This document shows, piece by piece, positions 27,965 through 36,592 of a stretch of DNA of 51,122 bases. The notes beneath the pieces were generated by a model. It saw only the letters and a list, made by a program, of their open reading frames with translations. It was not told the origin of the DNA and did not search any database. The stretch comes from Rhodospirillaceae bacterium. Its GTDB lineage: Bacteria > Pseudomonadota > Alphaproteobacteria > GCA-2731375. The stretch's first letter is position 1, and each line of letters begins with the position of its first letter. A program made the position numbers and the translations under genes. The stretch is from NCBI GenBank assembly GCA_018667855.1, contig JABIRL010000033.1, positions 1 through 51,122 on the forward strand, in the 5' to 3' direction.

Positions 27965-28735
27965 ATGGACAAAATGCCAACGAGAAAATCGCTTATGACC
28001 GCGCTGATCCTTACCTGCATGGCCTGGGTGTCGGCACCTGAACAGGCCTGGGGCGAAGCCAGCCATTGGGGCTATTCCGGCAAGAACGGGCCCGCCCATT
28101 GGGGCGATCTATCAAAAGAACATGCCGTCTGCAAAACCGGTTTCCAGCAATCGCCCATCGATATCAGCCAAATACAGCAATCCGGGTTGGCGGCGCTGGA
28201 AATTGATTACCGCGCAACACCCCTGCGGGTGATCAACAACGGCCACACCATTCAAGTCAATTATGCCCCGGGCAGCACCATGACGCTGAGCCGTCGGCAA
28301 TACGATCTGTTGCAATTCCATTTCCACAGCCCCAGCGAAAACACCCTGAATGGCAGGCATTTTGATATGGAAGTGCATTTTGTCCACAAGGATACGGAAG
28401 GCCGCCTTGGCGTCCTGGCCGTGTTCGTCGATACAGGCGACCCCAGCCCCGCGCTGGCCAAGATCTGGCAACACATGCCAAATCATGCCGACGGCAAGGC
28501 GGCGCCGGCTGATGTGGCCGTGCGGGGCGGCGATCTGTTGCCGTCATCACAAAGCTACTATCGATTTGTCGGCTCCCTCACCACGCCGCCCTGTAGTGAA
28601 GGTGTGCAATGGCATGTGATGAAACAGCCGATCACGGCCTCACCCGAACAGGTCGACCAATTCCTGGCTGTCATCGGCGCCAATAACCGGCCGGTGCAGA
28701 AATCGAACAATCGTCTGGTGATTGATTCGGAATAG
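27965..28735 (+). CDS. Alpha-class carbonic anhydrase, periplasmic
   Basis: The enzyme interconverts CO2 and bicarbonate with zinc. The 256-residue precursor has an N-terminal signal peptide (basic start, hydrophobic LMTALILTCMAWV, likely cleavage after AWG near residue 30). Zinc ligands are His119 and His121 in FHFHSPSEN and His138 in EVHFVH. Glu125, TTPPCSEG and the pairing cysteine near residue 56 are in place. The N-terminal HWGYSGKNGPAHW is typical of bacterial alpha enzymes. The ATG at 27965 follows GGAGAG. It lies 28 bases after the desaturase and may share its transcript. Confidence 0.93.
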   Translation: MDKMPTRKSLMTALILTCMAWVSAPEQAWGEASHWGYSGKNGPAHWGDLSKEHAVCKTGFQQSPIDISQIQQSGLAALEIDYRATPLRVINNGHTIQVNYAPGSTMTLSRRQYDLLQFHFHSPSENTLNGRHFDMEVHFVHKDTEGRLGVLAVFVDTGDPSPALAKIWQHMPNHADGKAAPADVAVRGGDLLPSSQSYYRFVGSLTTPPCSEGVQWHVMKQPITASPEQVDQFLAVIGANNRPVQKSNNRLVIDSE

Positions 28736-28745
28736 AATTTCTTGA

Positions 28746-28767
28746 CGTTGGCGTTGGCGTTGGCGTT
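28746..28767. repeat. Short tandem hexamer repeat (CGTTGG, three copies)
   Basis: CGTTGG is repeated three times with a partial fourth copy, just after the carbonic anhydrase stop. No function is evident; slippage could vary the spacer length. Confidence 0.6.
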
Positions 28768-28785
28768 ATGGGATTGTTGCCCAGC

Positions 28786-28799
28786 CCAGCCCGGGCTGG
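28786..28799. repeat. 14-bp perfect palindrome before the thioesterase gene
   Basis: CCAGCCC and GGGCTGG form a perfect palindrome. A run of six T lies about ten bases downstream, so it could be a weak terminator for the carbonic anhydrase transcript or an operator for the thioesterase gene. The T run is too distant for a canonical terminator. Confidence 0.35.
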
Positions 28800-28840
28800 C
28801 ATAAACTTGATTTTTTCACTGTAGATTGCGTGTATTACCC

Positions 28841-29338
28841 ATGTCTATTCCCACACCCCTCGATCAATTCAACGCCATCGTGAAGCCGGAGTGGATCGAC
28901 CACAACGGGCATATGAACATGGGCTATTACATGGTGGTGTTTGATTTCGCCACGGATGAGTTCATGGACTTCGTGCATCTGACCCGGGCCCATCGCAAGG
29001 AATTTCAGGTCACGACGTTTTCCCTGGAAGGTCACATTACATATAACCGGGAAATCGGCGAAGGCGACCCCATGCGCTTCACCACGCAACTATTGGATTT
29101 CGATGCCAAGCGGTTCCACTATATCCACCACATGTATCATGGGACGGAAGGCTACCTGGCCGCGACCAACGAGTTGATGAGCTTGCACGTCTCCGAGACG
29201 ACCCGGCGCTCCGCGCCCATGGAACCAGTGATTATGGAGCGACTGGCCGCCATTAAGGAAGCGCATGCCACGCTGCCGCCGAACCCCTACACAGGCCGCC
29301 TTATCGGGCTGCGTTCCAAGGCGACGACGAATACCTGA
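28841..29338 (+). CDS. Hotdog-fold acyl-CoA thioesterase
   Basis: The 165-residue protein has the 4HBT-type hotdog opening PEWIDHNGHMNMGYYMVVFD, with the Asp/His-rich DHNGHMN catalytic region typical of bacterial acyl-CoA thioesterases, including those beside carnitine and betainyl-CoA genes. It would hydrolyse an acyl-CoA thioester. The ATG at 28841 is preferred over a TTG at 28826. It is the last plus-strand gene before the convergent cupin. Confidence 0.85.
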   Translation: MSIPTPLDQFNAIVKPEWIDHNGHMNMGYYMVVFDFATDEFMDFVHLTRAHRKEFQVTTFSLEGHITYNREIGEGDPMRFTTQLLDFDAKRFHYIHHMYHGTEGYLAATNELMSLHVSETTRRSAPMEPVIMERLAAIKEAHATLPPNPYTGRLIGLRSKATTNT

Positions 29339-29354
29339 TGGTCTTGGAAATTGA

Positions 29355-29735
29355 TCAGGCCGGGTCGAAATAGTGAATTTCGAACAGGACGCAGCCATTG
29401 TTTGATTTGAATGGCCCGTGCGGCGCGCCGGGTGGGCGGCAGGCGTAGGTATTCGCCTCGAACGGTTCGCCGCCGTTGCCATTCTCGTCGTTGCCCACGG
29501 TTAGATCGCCAGAGACCAGATAGACCTCCTCCCAATGCTCATGCACAAAGGGGACGGTGGTGTGGACGCCGGGCTGAAAGCGCAGCAGCCGTGTGCGGCT
29601 GCCCCGGCCATTGGCTTCGTCCAGGGCGCCGGAGAGAATTTTTTCCTGAATGCCGTCGGGATACCCGGTCGGCGTCGCCCAGCCATCGTCAAAATCGACA
29701 GCGAAGAATTCCTTGTGCGCTTTTGTAACGGCCAT
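29355..29735 (-). CDS. Cupin-domain protein
   Basis: The 126-residue single cupin has HTTVPFVHEHWEEVYLVSGDL (His/His/Glu metal motif) and a second motif with GAPHGPF. It follows the HpaB-family monooxygenase by 15 bases on the same strand, with an AGAGGA ribosome-binding site. It may act on or stabilise the oxidised aromatic product. No closer function can be read. Confidence 0.8.
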   Translation of the reverse strand: MAVTKAHKEFFAVDFDDGWATPTGYPDGIQEKILSGALDEANGRGSRTRLLRFQPGVHTTVPFVHEHWEEVYLVSGDLTVGNDENGNGGEPFEANTYACRPPGAPHGPFKSNNGCVLFEIHYFDPA

Positions 29736-29750
29736 GGGCGTGATCCTCTT

Positions 29751-31211
29751 TTATGTTTCGTCGTTCAGGTCGTAGCTGTCGAGAATGCTGTCCACCAGGT
29801 CCTTGCCGTGATCCCAATCGTAGGTGCGATAGCTGTGGTTCTTGGTCACGAAGGTGGCGCCGGCATAGAACATCTCGTACTGGGTATGGCGAGAGGCGAA
29901 TTCCGAACCGACCGCATCCCAGGCCAGCTTGAAAAACTTCACGCGATCCTCGGAACCCAAAACAGGCGATTGCTGGGTAATCCCGATCAAATCGCGCAGC
30001 TCGGGGTTGGTAAAATCCGCCACCGATGACGGCAGCATGATCATGCCGCCGCCCGCCAGGTCCCGCAATGTGGCCATCACCTGAGGATAAAGCTGCTGGG
30101 TCAAAACCTGGGCGGCGTACAACGTATGCCGGTCGGGAACATAATAGTCGCCGAACATGGTGCCCTTCACCTCCATGGCCTGCACCATGGCCTCGACCAT
30201 GGCGCCGTGGGCGGCCAATTGTCCCAGGGTCTCGCGCACCTGCGGGAAGTTCGTGGTGCCGTTCGTCTCGGTGATCTTGTGACCCAGGCCGATCAGGAAT
30301 TTCATCTTCACCATCAGGCGGACCTGGGCCTGATAGTTCTGATAGACATGGGCCGGGGTGGCGTGGAACTGCTTCTGGCACATCTCCACGTCCTGATCGA
30401 TGAAGACACGCTCCCACGGTACCTTGACGTTATCGAAAAACAGCACCGCGTCGTTTTCATCAAACCGGTGCGACAGCGGGTTGTCGAATTCGCTGGGTGC
30501 CTGGGCCTCGTAGGATTTGCGCGAGAGGATCTTCAGGCCCTTGGCGTTCATGGGTATGGCGAATGACAGCGCGAAGCGGGCATCGCCCGGCTGCAGGGGC
30601 TGAATGCAGGTAACGAAGACTTCGTTGGCCACGACACCGCCCGTGGCCAGCATCTTGGCGCCATGAATTGTCAGGCCCTCGCCATCCCGATCCACGACGC
30701 CGGCGGTTAGGGCCTCGTTCGATTGTTCGTGGGCTGCCTTGGAACGGTCAGCCTGTGGGTTGATGATTACGTAGGTCAGATACAATTCATTGTCGCGGGC
30801 ATGGCGGTAATAGTCCGCCAATGCGGCAGCGCGATCCCCATCGTACGCGGCGAAGACATCCCGGCCGATGTACATGCCGGAGATGCAGGACGCCACATGG
30901 TCCGGCGCCCGGCCCAGAAAGCCGCCGTGCAGCTCGGTCCAGGCGACCAGCGCCCGGCGCCGGGTCACCAGGTCTTCATAGGTTTTCGGCAGCTGCCAGA
31001 TACGGTTGGCACGACCCTCGCCGTCCGGAATTTCGAACGTCATCAGCTCGCGGTTTTCCGGCCGGCTTTGGAAGTCATAAAGCTTACCGACGGAGGCGAC
31101 GACGTTGCGGAAGGCCGGATGGCTGGTGACATCGTCGACCACGCCGCCATCCAGATAAATCTGACGTCCATCCCGCAGTGATTGGGTATGCTGCTCGCCG
31201 GTCTTGATCAT
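29751..31211 (-). CDS. HpaB-family FADH2-dependent monooxygenase (4-hydroxyphenylacetate 3-hydroxylase-like)
   Basis: The 486-residue protein has the acyl-CoA-dehydrogenase-like fold of HpaB and pyoverdin-chromophore (PvcC) hydroxylases. Typical segments include IINPQADRSKAAHEQ, GLTIHGAKMLATGGVVANEVFV and NVKVPWERVF. Such enzymes hydroxylate phenols using FADH2 supplied by a separate flavin reductase, and no reductase gene is obvious nearby. It forms an operon with the downstream cupin and is divergent from the DDN-family gene. Confidence 0.88.
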   Translation of the reverse strand: MIKTGEQHTQSLRDGRQIYLDGGVVDDVTSHPAFRNVVASVGKLYDFQSRPENRELMTFEIPDGEGRANRIWQLPKTYEDLVTRRRALVAWTELHGGFLGRAPDHVASCISGMYIGRDVFAAYDGDRAAALADYYRHARDNELYLTYVIINPQADRSKAAHEQSNEALTAGVVDRDGEGLTIHGAKMLATGGVVANEVFVTCIQPLQPGDARFALSFAIPMNAKGLKILSRKSYEAQAPSEFDNPLSHRFDENDAVLFFDNVKVPWERVFIDQDVEMCQKQFHATPAHVYQNYQAQVRLMVKMKFLIGLGHKITETNGTTNFPQVRETLGQLAAHGAMVEAMVQAMEVKGTMFGDYYVPDRHTLYAAQVLTQQLYPQVMATLRDLAGGGMIMLPSSVADFTNPELRDLIGITQQSPVLGSEDRVKFFKLAWDAVGSEFASRHTQYEMFYAGATFVTKNHSYRTYDWDHGKDLVDSILDSYDLNDET

Positions 31212-31275
31212 GCTCTCGCCTACTCCAATTTCCCGCCCTATAGTCCCAAGCCAGAGACAAACTTGGGAGAGTCAC

Positions 31276-31710
31276 ATGAGCCAACGGGACTGGGTCCTTG
31301 AGCATATCCGTAAATACCGGGAGAGCAATGGCGCCGAGGGTCATATCTGGAAAGGCGTGGACGGCAGCCTGAATTTGCCCTGCCTGCTGTTGACCACCAC
31401 GGGGCGCAAATCCGGCACGGCGCAGACCACGCCCCTGATCTATGGTCGCAGCGGCGACGACGTCATTATCGTCGCGTCCCGCGGCGGCACGCCGACCGAT
31501 CCTATCTGGTATCGTAACCTGCAGGCCGATCCGGCCGTGGAGTTGCAGGTGGGGTCCGACCGGTTCGCCGCCACGGCACAAACGGTCACGGGGGCTGAGC
31601 GGTCCCGGCTTTGGGATCTGATGGCCGAGATCTTTCCTTCCTATAACGACTATCATGAAAAGGCCAAGGCAACGCGGGAGATACCCGTGGTCGTTCTGAA
31701 ACGGAGCTAG
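31276..31710 (+). CDS. DDN-like nitroreductase/quinone reductase family protein
   Basis: The 144-residue protein matches the deazaflavin-dependent nitroreductase family (PF04075): LTTTGRKSGTAQTTPLIYG, VASRGGTPTDPIWYRNLQADP and the closing REIPVVVLKR. Many members bind F420 and occur in actinobacteria, though proteobacterial homologues exist and may use FMN or another cofactor. The ATG at 31276 follows GGGAGA; upstream in-frame codons were not used because the family starts near here. It is divergent from the HpaB gene. Confidence 0.85.
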   Translation: MSQRDWVLEHIRKYRESNGAEGHIWKGVDGSLNLPCLLLTTTGRKSGTAQTTPLIYGRSGDDVIIVASRGGTPTDPIWYRNLQADPAVELQVGSDRFAATAQTVTGAERSRLWDLMAEIFPSYNDYHEKAKATREIPVVVLKRS

Positions 31711-31779
31711 TAATGTTCCGATTTTGACCTAGTTTCACCAGTTATCCTTGTTTGAAGCCTACGATGGGGAGATGAAATC

Positions 31780-32481
31780 ATGACCACGCGAAACATTGCG
31801 ACTCGTGAAGAATGGTTGGCCGCCCGAAAGGAATTGCTGGACCGGGAGAAGGCTCTATCGAGGGAGCACGACGCCCTGGCCCAGGCGCGGCGCGCGCTGC
31901 CATGGGTGAAGATCGAACAAGACTATGTTTTCGAGACTGAATCCGGCAGCGCAAGCTTCGACGATCTGTTCGGCGGGTATCGCCAACTGATCGTGCAGCA
32001 TTTCATGCTGGGGCCGGACTGGGAGAACGGCTGTGTCAGCTGCTCATTCTGGGCCGATAATTTCAACGGCACCATTCTGCACCTGAACGCCCGAAATATC
32101 TCATTTAAGGTAATATCCAGCGCACCCTTGGCGAAGATCCTGCCGTTCAAGCAGCGCATGGGCTGGACCTTCGACTGGGTCTCGTCCTTTGGCGGCTCCT
32201 TCAACGAAGACTTCAACGTCAGCTTCGGCCCGGACCACAAGGCGGAGGACACGGTATTTTATAACTTCCGCGAAACCAACTTCCCGGCTGACGAGGCGCC
32301 TGGCGCCTCGGCCTTCGCCAAGGGCGATGACGGCACGATCTATCACACCTATTCCACCTACGGCCGGGGTCTCGACGTCCTGAACGGCGCCTACGCCTAT
32401 ATGGACATCGCACCCTTCGGCCGGGACGAAGTGGCGGAAGGCCACAAAATGGGCTGGCTACGCCATCACGATAGTTATTAG
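31780..32481 (+). CDS. DUF899 family thioredoxin-like protein
   Basis: The 233-residue protein has the DUF899 layout: REEWLAARKELLDREK start, RRALPWVKIEQDYVF, and a thioredoxin-like core with FMLGPDWENGCVSCSFWADN carrying a C-x-x-C-like pair. The end FGRDEVAEGHKMGWLRHHD is also characteristic. The biochemical function is not established; a thiol redox role is suggested by the fold. It is 69 bases after the DDN-family gene on the same strand. Confidence 0.85.
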   Translation: MTTRNIATREEWLAARKELLDREKALSREHDALAQARRALPWVKIEQDYVFETESGSASFDDLFGGYRQLIVQHFMLGPDWENGCVSCSFWADNFNGTILHLNARNISFKVISSAPLAKILPFKQRMGWTFDWVSSFGGSFNEDFNVSFGPDHKAEDTVFYNFRETNFPADEAPGASAFAKGDDGTIYHTYSTYGRGLDVLNGAYAYMDIAPFGRDEVAEGHKMGWLRHHDSY

Positions 32482-32491
32482 GTGGTTTATT

Positions 32492-32875
32492 CTATTCCGC
32501 GGGCTCGTGAAGTATAGATAATGCCTGCACCACGGTTTCAGGCGTAACGGAGACGACCTTCAGGAAATTTTGAGCTGCCTTGTCCGGCTCTGTTCGATGT
32601 TGTTCCCAATCACGCAATGTGCCGATCGGTATCTGGAACTTTCGGGCAAAATCCTCCTGCGTCAGCCCCATGGACTGCCGGATTAATTTGGCGTCGGCTA
32701 CGGGTTTGAATTCCGCCAACTCGGCGTCCGTTAACTCCCGATTATCAGGATCATCTTGCGCGGCGCGGCGAATTTCATCATCAGACATATTCTCCAGCCG
32801 CGCCCTTTCGTCTTTGGAAAGCCGCGGCCGCGCGTCAAAATTGACTACGGTTCCTGAAGTAGTGTTTTCGCTCAT
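32492..32875 (-). CDS. Antitoxin with C-terminal Xre-type helix-turn-helix (BrnA-like partner)
   Basis: The 127-residue protein follows and overlaps the BrnT-like toxin gene by 41 bases. Residues 1-55 are charged (DERARLENMSDDEIRRAAQDD) and probably bind the toxin. Residues 60-110 form an Xre-type helix-turn-helix (RQSMGLTQEDFARKFQIPIGTLRDWEQH). Antitoxins of this kind neutralise the toxin and repress the operon promoter. Unlike typical ribbon-helix-helix BrnA, the DNA-binding part here is an Xre domain. Confidence 0.8.
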   Translation of the reverse strand: MSENTTSGTVVNFDARPRLSKDERARLENMSDDEIRRAAQDDPDNRELTDAELAEFKPVADAKLIRQSMGLTQEDFARKFQIPIGTLRDWEQHRTEPDKAAQNFLKVVSVTPETVVQALSILHEPAE

Positions 32876-33125
32876 CGCCGGTTGCCCTTCTGGCCGATAT
32901 TATTCGTGTCACCTCTTCGCCATCCCGCAGGTGCCGTTCGTGGGTGATGACGATATACACGCCGTCCTCGATTCGACCAATAATCTGCCAACGGTCCTCG
33001 CTGCCCCGCCGTTGATAGCGTTCAATTCGATTGACGTCGGCAAAGACATGACAGGCATATTCAAAAGGCACACCGTGGTTCGCCAAATCCAGCGTTGCCT
33101 TCGCATCATCCCACTCAAATCGCAT
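32835..33125 (-). CDS. brnT: BrnT-like type II toxin (RelE-fold ribonuclease)
   Basis: The 96-residue protein shows the BrnT pattern: MRFEWDDAKATLDLANHGVPFEYACHVF at the start (given here only in outline: W5, D6, K9, N16-HGV), then a GR-EDG strand, and IISARRATGDERKHYF at the end. BrnT toxins cleave mRNA and are held by the antitoxin encoded downstream. The toxin-first order with overlapping antitoxin gene is the usual brnTA arrangement. It is 52 bases upstream, on the same strand, of the SSADH gene's 3' end. Confidence 0.85.
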   Translation of the reverse strand: MRFEWDDAKATLDLANHGVPFEYACHVFADVNRIERYQRRGSEDRWQIIGRIEDGVYIVITHERHLRDGEEVTRIISARRATGDERKHYFRNRSQF

Positions 33126-33177
33126 TATACGGAAACCCCGTAGTTTTGCAATATGGGGCTGTTGAACTAGATCGGCC

Positions 33178-34605
33178 TTAAATGCTGAAGCCGCCGACCT
33201 TGGTTTCTAAATATTCGTGGATGCCTTCGCGGCTGCCTTCGCGGCCCAGGCCGCTGTCTTTCATGCCGCCGAAGGGTGCTGCGGCCGAGGCGGGGTTGAT
33301 GTCGTTGATGCCGATGATGCCGAATTCCAGACCCTCGAACAGGCGCATGGCCTGGCTCAGGTTCTGGCTGTAGACATAAGCCGCCAGGCCGTAGTGAGTA
33401 TCGTTGGCCATGGCCAGAACGTCGTCATCGTCATCGAACGGCACCACTGCCGCCACGGGGCCGAAGGTTTCCTCGCGATAAATCAGCATTTCGGGGGTGA
33501 CGTCGGTCAGCACCGTGGGGGCAAAGAAATGCCCCTGGCCCAGGTCACCGTCCGTCAGGCGCGTCCCGCCGCAGAGCACCTCTGCGCCCTTGGCGACCGC
33601 GTCATTGACCTGGTTTTCCACCTTGGCCACCGCCGCCTCGTTCACCAAGGGCCCGATGGTGACGCCCTGTTCCATGCCGTTGCCCGCCTTCATGCCCCCG
33701 ACGCGGCCCGACAAGGTATCGAGAAAGCCGTCCAGGACATCGCGATGCACGAAGATGCGATTGGGGCTGATGCAGGCCTGGCCGGTGTTGAGGAACTTGA
33801 CCAGCTGCAGGCCCTTGGCCGCATGCACGGGATCGGCGTCCTTCAATACCAGGAACGGCGCATGGCCGCCCAACTCGCAACTGACCCGCTTCATATTGCC
33901 GGCCGCCTTGCCAGCTAGCAACTTGCCCACGGCGGTGGAGCCGGTAAACGTCAGCTTGGCCACCTTGGGGTTGGAAGTGAATTCCTCGCCCACCGGCTTG
34001 GGATCGCCGGCGGTGACCAGATTGACCACGCCTGGGGGAAACCCCGCATCCTCGAAGATTTTGAAGGTTTCGACCGCCGTCAGGGGCGTGGCTTCCGCCG
34101 GTTTCAGGACCACGGTACAGCCCGCCGCCAGGGCCGGCCCTAATTTTCTGGTGATCATCGAAATAGGGTAGTTCCACGGCGTAATCGCGGCCACCACGCC
34201 CACGGGTTGGTGCAGCACATGAAAGCGCTGATCGGCCCGGGCCGAGGGGATAATCTCGCCATAAACGCGTTTGCCTTCCTCGGCGAACCATTGCAGGAAG
34301 TCGGAGGCGTACTTCACTTCCGTCATGGCGGCGCGCAGGGGCTTGCCCTGTTCCGCCGTCATCACCTTGGCCAGGTCTTCCTGGCGCTCCAGCATCAGGG
34401 CATGGGCCCGCATGAGGAATTCCGCCCGCTGATAGGGCGTGGTGACGCGCCAGGTCACCAAGGCCTCGGCCGCCGCATCGATCGCCGCCCGCGCCGCCTC
34501 CGCGCCGCCGTCGGGCAGGGATTTAATGACGCCGCCCGTGGCGGGGTTGAGGATTTCAAATTCGCTTCCGCTGGGCTCCGTGGCCCAGGCGCCGTTGATA
34601 AACAT
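33178..34605 (-). CDS. NAD(P)-dependent aldehyde dehydrogenase (succinate-semialdehyde dehydrogenase-like)
   Basis: The 475-residue protein has a complete ALDH active site: Asn145 in TPWNYP, Lys168 in LKPAE, Glu244 in CELGG and the nucleophile Cys278 in GQACIS. The sequence is closest to the GabD group, which oxidises succinate semialdehyde, but other aldehydes are possible. It is third in the operon after the leaderless NMT1-like protein and the 2OG oxygenase, 27 bases from the latter. It may oxidise an aldehyde released by the oxygenase. Confidence 0.9.
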   Translation of the reverse strand: MFINGAWATEPSGSEFEILNPATGGVIKSLPDGGAEAARAAIDAAAEALVTWRVTTPYQRAEFLMRAHALMLERQEDLAKVMTAEQGKPLRAAMTEVKYASDFLQWFAEEGKRVYGEIIPSARADQRFHVLHQPVGVVAAITPWNYPISMITRKLGPALAAGCTVVLKPAEATPLTAVETFKIFEDAGFPPGVVNLVTAGDPKPVGEEFTSNPKVAKLTFTGSTAVGKLLAGKAAGNMKRVSCELGGHAPFLVLKDADPVHAAKGLQLVKFLNTGQACISPNRIFVHRDVLDGFLDTLSGRVGGMKAGNGMEQGVTIGPLVNEAAVAKVENQVNDAVAKGAEVLCGGTRLTDGDLGQGHFFAPTVLTDVTPEMLIYREETFGPVAAVVPFDDDDDVLAMANDTHYGLAAYVYSQNLSQAMRLFEGLEFGIIGINDINPASAAAPFGGMKDSGLGREGSREGIHEYLETKVGGFSI

Positions 34606-34632
34606 GGCGGGTCCTATCCTAAGACGTGGTTC

Positions 34633-35607
34633 TTAAACGTTGTGGCTTTTGGCGATCTTCATGGCGATGTGTTCGCCGGCTGTTATCGCTGCATAGCGCG
34701 GCTGGGCGCCGGGGTCCAGACAGGACGGCAGGCATTCGATTTGGGCATCAAAGTTGGGATGCATGAAATAGCCGATGGATTGCCGCCGGCTCATGGCGTC
34801 TTCCAGATTGGCCGGGTTGGCGACCCGGTGCAGGGTGGAGACCCAGCGGTCGTTGGTCCAGCGGGCCAGCATATCGCCCAGGTTGACCACCAGCTCGCCC
34901 TCTCTGGCCTGAAAGGCTGACCATTCTCCGTCGGGCATCAGTACTTCCAGCCCACCGGTCGCCTCTGTCATGGCCAGGATGGTCATGGCGCCGAAATCCG
35001 TGTGGGCGCCGGTGCGCAGCTGGTTCGGTTCCGGCGGGGTGGTCAGGGCCGGGTAATGGTGGCAGCTGAGGATGGAAAAATGCCGGTCGATCAGGGGGGC
35101 GAAATGATCCTCCCGTAAATCCAGGGCCACGGCGAAAATCCGCAGCAGGTCGGCGGAAAGCCGCTCAAAACCCCTATAAACATCAATCAGCGCGGCTTCG
35201 ATGCCGGGCGGCTCGGTGGGAATGGTGTTAGGCCAATAGGCATCCCGCGCCGCTGACAGATCCGCGTAGTGATCCTGGTGATCATCCACGGGGCCGAGGA
35301 AAACCGTCTCCCGCAGATCGGGCGGGATATGACTGTCCATGGTGGAGGCCAGACCCCGGGTGGCGAAACCGTGATAACCGCGCTGTTTCGACGACCCCTT
35401 CGGATGCCAGCGGTCCTTGCTGGCCTGGGGCAGGTCCATGAAAGCGCGGCTCAAGGTGAAGGCATTGTGCAGAACGGTGTCATCGAGACCATGGCCTTTG
35501 ATGACCAGGAACCCCACGTCCCGGCAGCTACTGGCCACCGCTTCGGCGACCTGTTGCTTGGCGCTGCCGTCAAGAAAGGGCGCGATATCGATGCGCGGAA
35601 TGTCCAT
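34633..35607 (-). CDS. 2-oxoglutarate/Fe(II)-dependent oxygenase (isopenicillin N synthase-like fold)
   Basis: The 324-residue protein has the iron triad His202-x-Asp204 (HTDFG) and His260 (STLHRV), with an arginine near 275 in an R-x-S motif that should bind 2-oxoglutarate. The N-terminal IPRIDIAPFLDGS and GFLVIKGHG are typical of the family. It probably hydroxylates or demethylates a small molecule. The ATG at 35607 is chosen over one at 35655 by family start. It begins four bases after the upstream gene, so coupling is likely. Confidence 0.9.
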   Translation of the reverse strand: MDIPRIDIAPFLDGSAKQQVAEAVASSCRDVGFLVIKGHGLDDTVLHNAFTLSRAFMDLPQASKDRWHPKGSSKQRGYHGFATRGLASTMDSHIPPDLRETVFLGPVDDHQDHYADLSAARDAYWPNTIPTEPPGIEAALIDVYRGFERLSADLLRIFAVALDLREDHFAPLIDRHFSILSCHHYPALTTPPEPNQLRTGAHTDFGAMTILAMTEATGGLEVLMPDGEWSAFQAREGELVVNLGDMLARWTNDRWVSTLHRVANPANLEDAMSRRQSIGYFMHPNFDAQIECLPSCLDPGAQPRYAAITAGEHIAMKIAKSHNV

Positions 35608-35611
35608 CACC

Positions 35612-36505
35612 CTATTCCGTGACGTCCGTGACCAGGCGGTCATAGGGCGCGTCATAGCTGATCAGACCGCCGGAGATCATGGCGGCCTTGAGGCGGGTAA
35701 AGGCCGTCACGGGCAGCTCGGTCGTATGGGCCCACATCCCGGAGCCGCGATAGCCGTCAATCATCCGGGCCAGGCTTTCATCGGTCAGATCAGGGAAATA
35801 GTCGCTCACGGCCCGGGCGGTATCCATTGGGTCATCGCCATGCAGGACGGCCAGGGCGCTTTCAATGCCCCGGACCAGGGCCAGGCAGGTTTGCGGCTTC
35901 TCCTGGGTAAAGGACTGGGTGGTGTAGAACGAGGTCCAGCAGCTATCGCCGCGCACGGCGCAGCGGTGCCAGATGTGGCCGGCGCCGCTTTGCACCAGAT
36001 GATCGGCGTAGGGTTCGAAGATCTGCACCGCGTCCAATGCGCCGGCCTCCAGCGCGGCGGCGTTCTCGGCCATGCTCTGATCCTTGACCCAGTCAATGGC
36101 TGCCAGGTCGACGCCCGCGCGGCCCAGATCGTCCTGCAGGGTCATCCACGGCGTCGGCACTTCCGATACCACGCCGACCCGTTTGCCCGCCAGATCGGCG
36201 AAACGGAAGCGGTCGTTCGCCTCCCGCCCCAAAAGAATGGAAGGGTCGCGGGCAACGATCTGAGCGAAACAGACCAAAGGGCAATCCCGGTCCCGGTCAT
36301 GATGCAGCATGACCCGCATGGGCCCGCCCCAGGAGACATCGGCCCGGCCATCGATCAGCCCTTGCGCGGTTTCCGCCGTGTTGGGCGAGGTCCGGACGGC
36401 AACCTCGACCCCCTCTGCGGCCCAGTCGCCGCGCACGATGGCCAAGTAAAAGGGCACGTACACGACGGTCCGCATGTTTTCGTAAAGAATGATGGGTTTG
36501 CTCAT
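35612..36505 (-). CDS. THI5/NMT1-like substrate-binding-fold protein without a signal peptide
   Basis: The 297-residue protein resembles the periplasmic-binding fold of NMT1/THI5 and SsuA/TauA-type proteins: YVPFYLAIVRGDWAAEGVEV at the start, the AGKRVGVVSEVPTPW hinge and ALDAVQIFEPYADHL. No signal peptide is present, and an in-frame TAG lies 12 bases upstream of the ATG, so no longer leader can exist. The CCCFC loop of HMP-phosphate synthase THI5 is absent. It may be a cytoplasmic binding or regulatory protein or an enzyme. No ABC permease or ATPase gene is adjacent. Confidence 0.8.
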   Translation of the reverse strand: MSKPIILYENMRTVVYVPFYLAIVRGDWAAEGVEVAVRTSPNTAETAQGLIDGRADVSWGGPMRVMLHHDRDRDCPLVCFAQIVARDPSILLGREANDRFRFADLAGKRVGVVSEVPTPWMTLQDDLGRAGVDLAAIDWVKDQSMAENAAALEAGALDAVQIFEPYADHLVQSGAGHIWHRCAVRGDSCWTSFYTTQSFTQEKPQTCLALVRGIESALAVLHGDDPMDTARAVSDYFPDLTDESLARMIDGYRGSGMWAHTTELPVTAFTRLKAAMISGGLISYDAPYDRLVTDVTE

Positions 36506-36592
36506 AAGACCAGACTAGCCGACAATGGGGCTGGACGGAACGCTCTTGCCCCGGCAAAATTTGGGGACCCGCCGTAAAGGAATATTCAAATC

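Noticed and set aside
28797..28817. Sigma-54-like TGGCAT...TTGAT before the thioesterase gene
   Set aside because: Spacing between the GG and GC elements is one base short and the -12 GC is GA, so it does not meet the consensus.
35612..36505. HMP-phosphate synthase (THI5) function for the NMT1-like protein
   Set aside because: The CCCFC loop and the histidine/lysine segment of THI5 are not visible, so only fold-level similarity is claimed.
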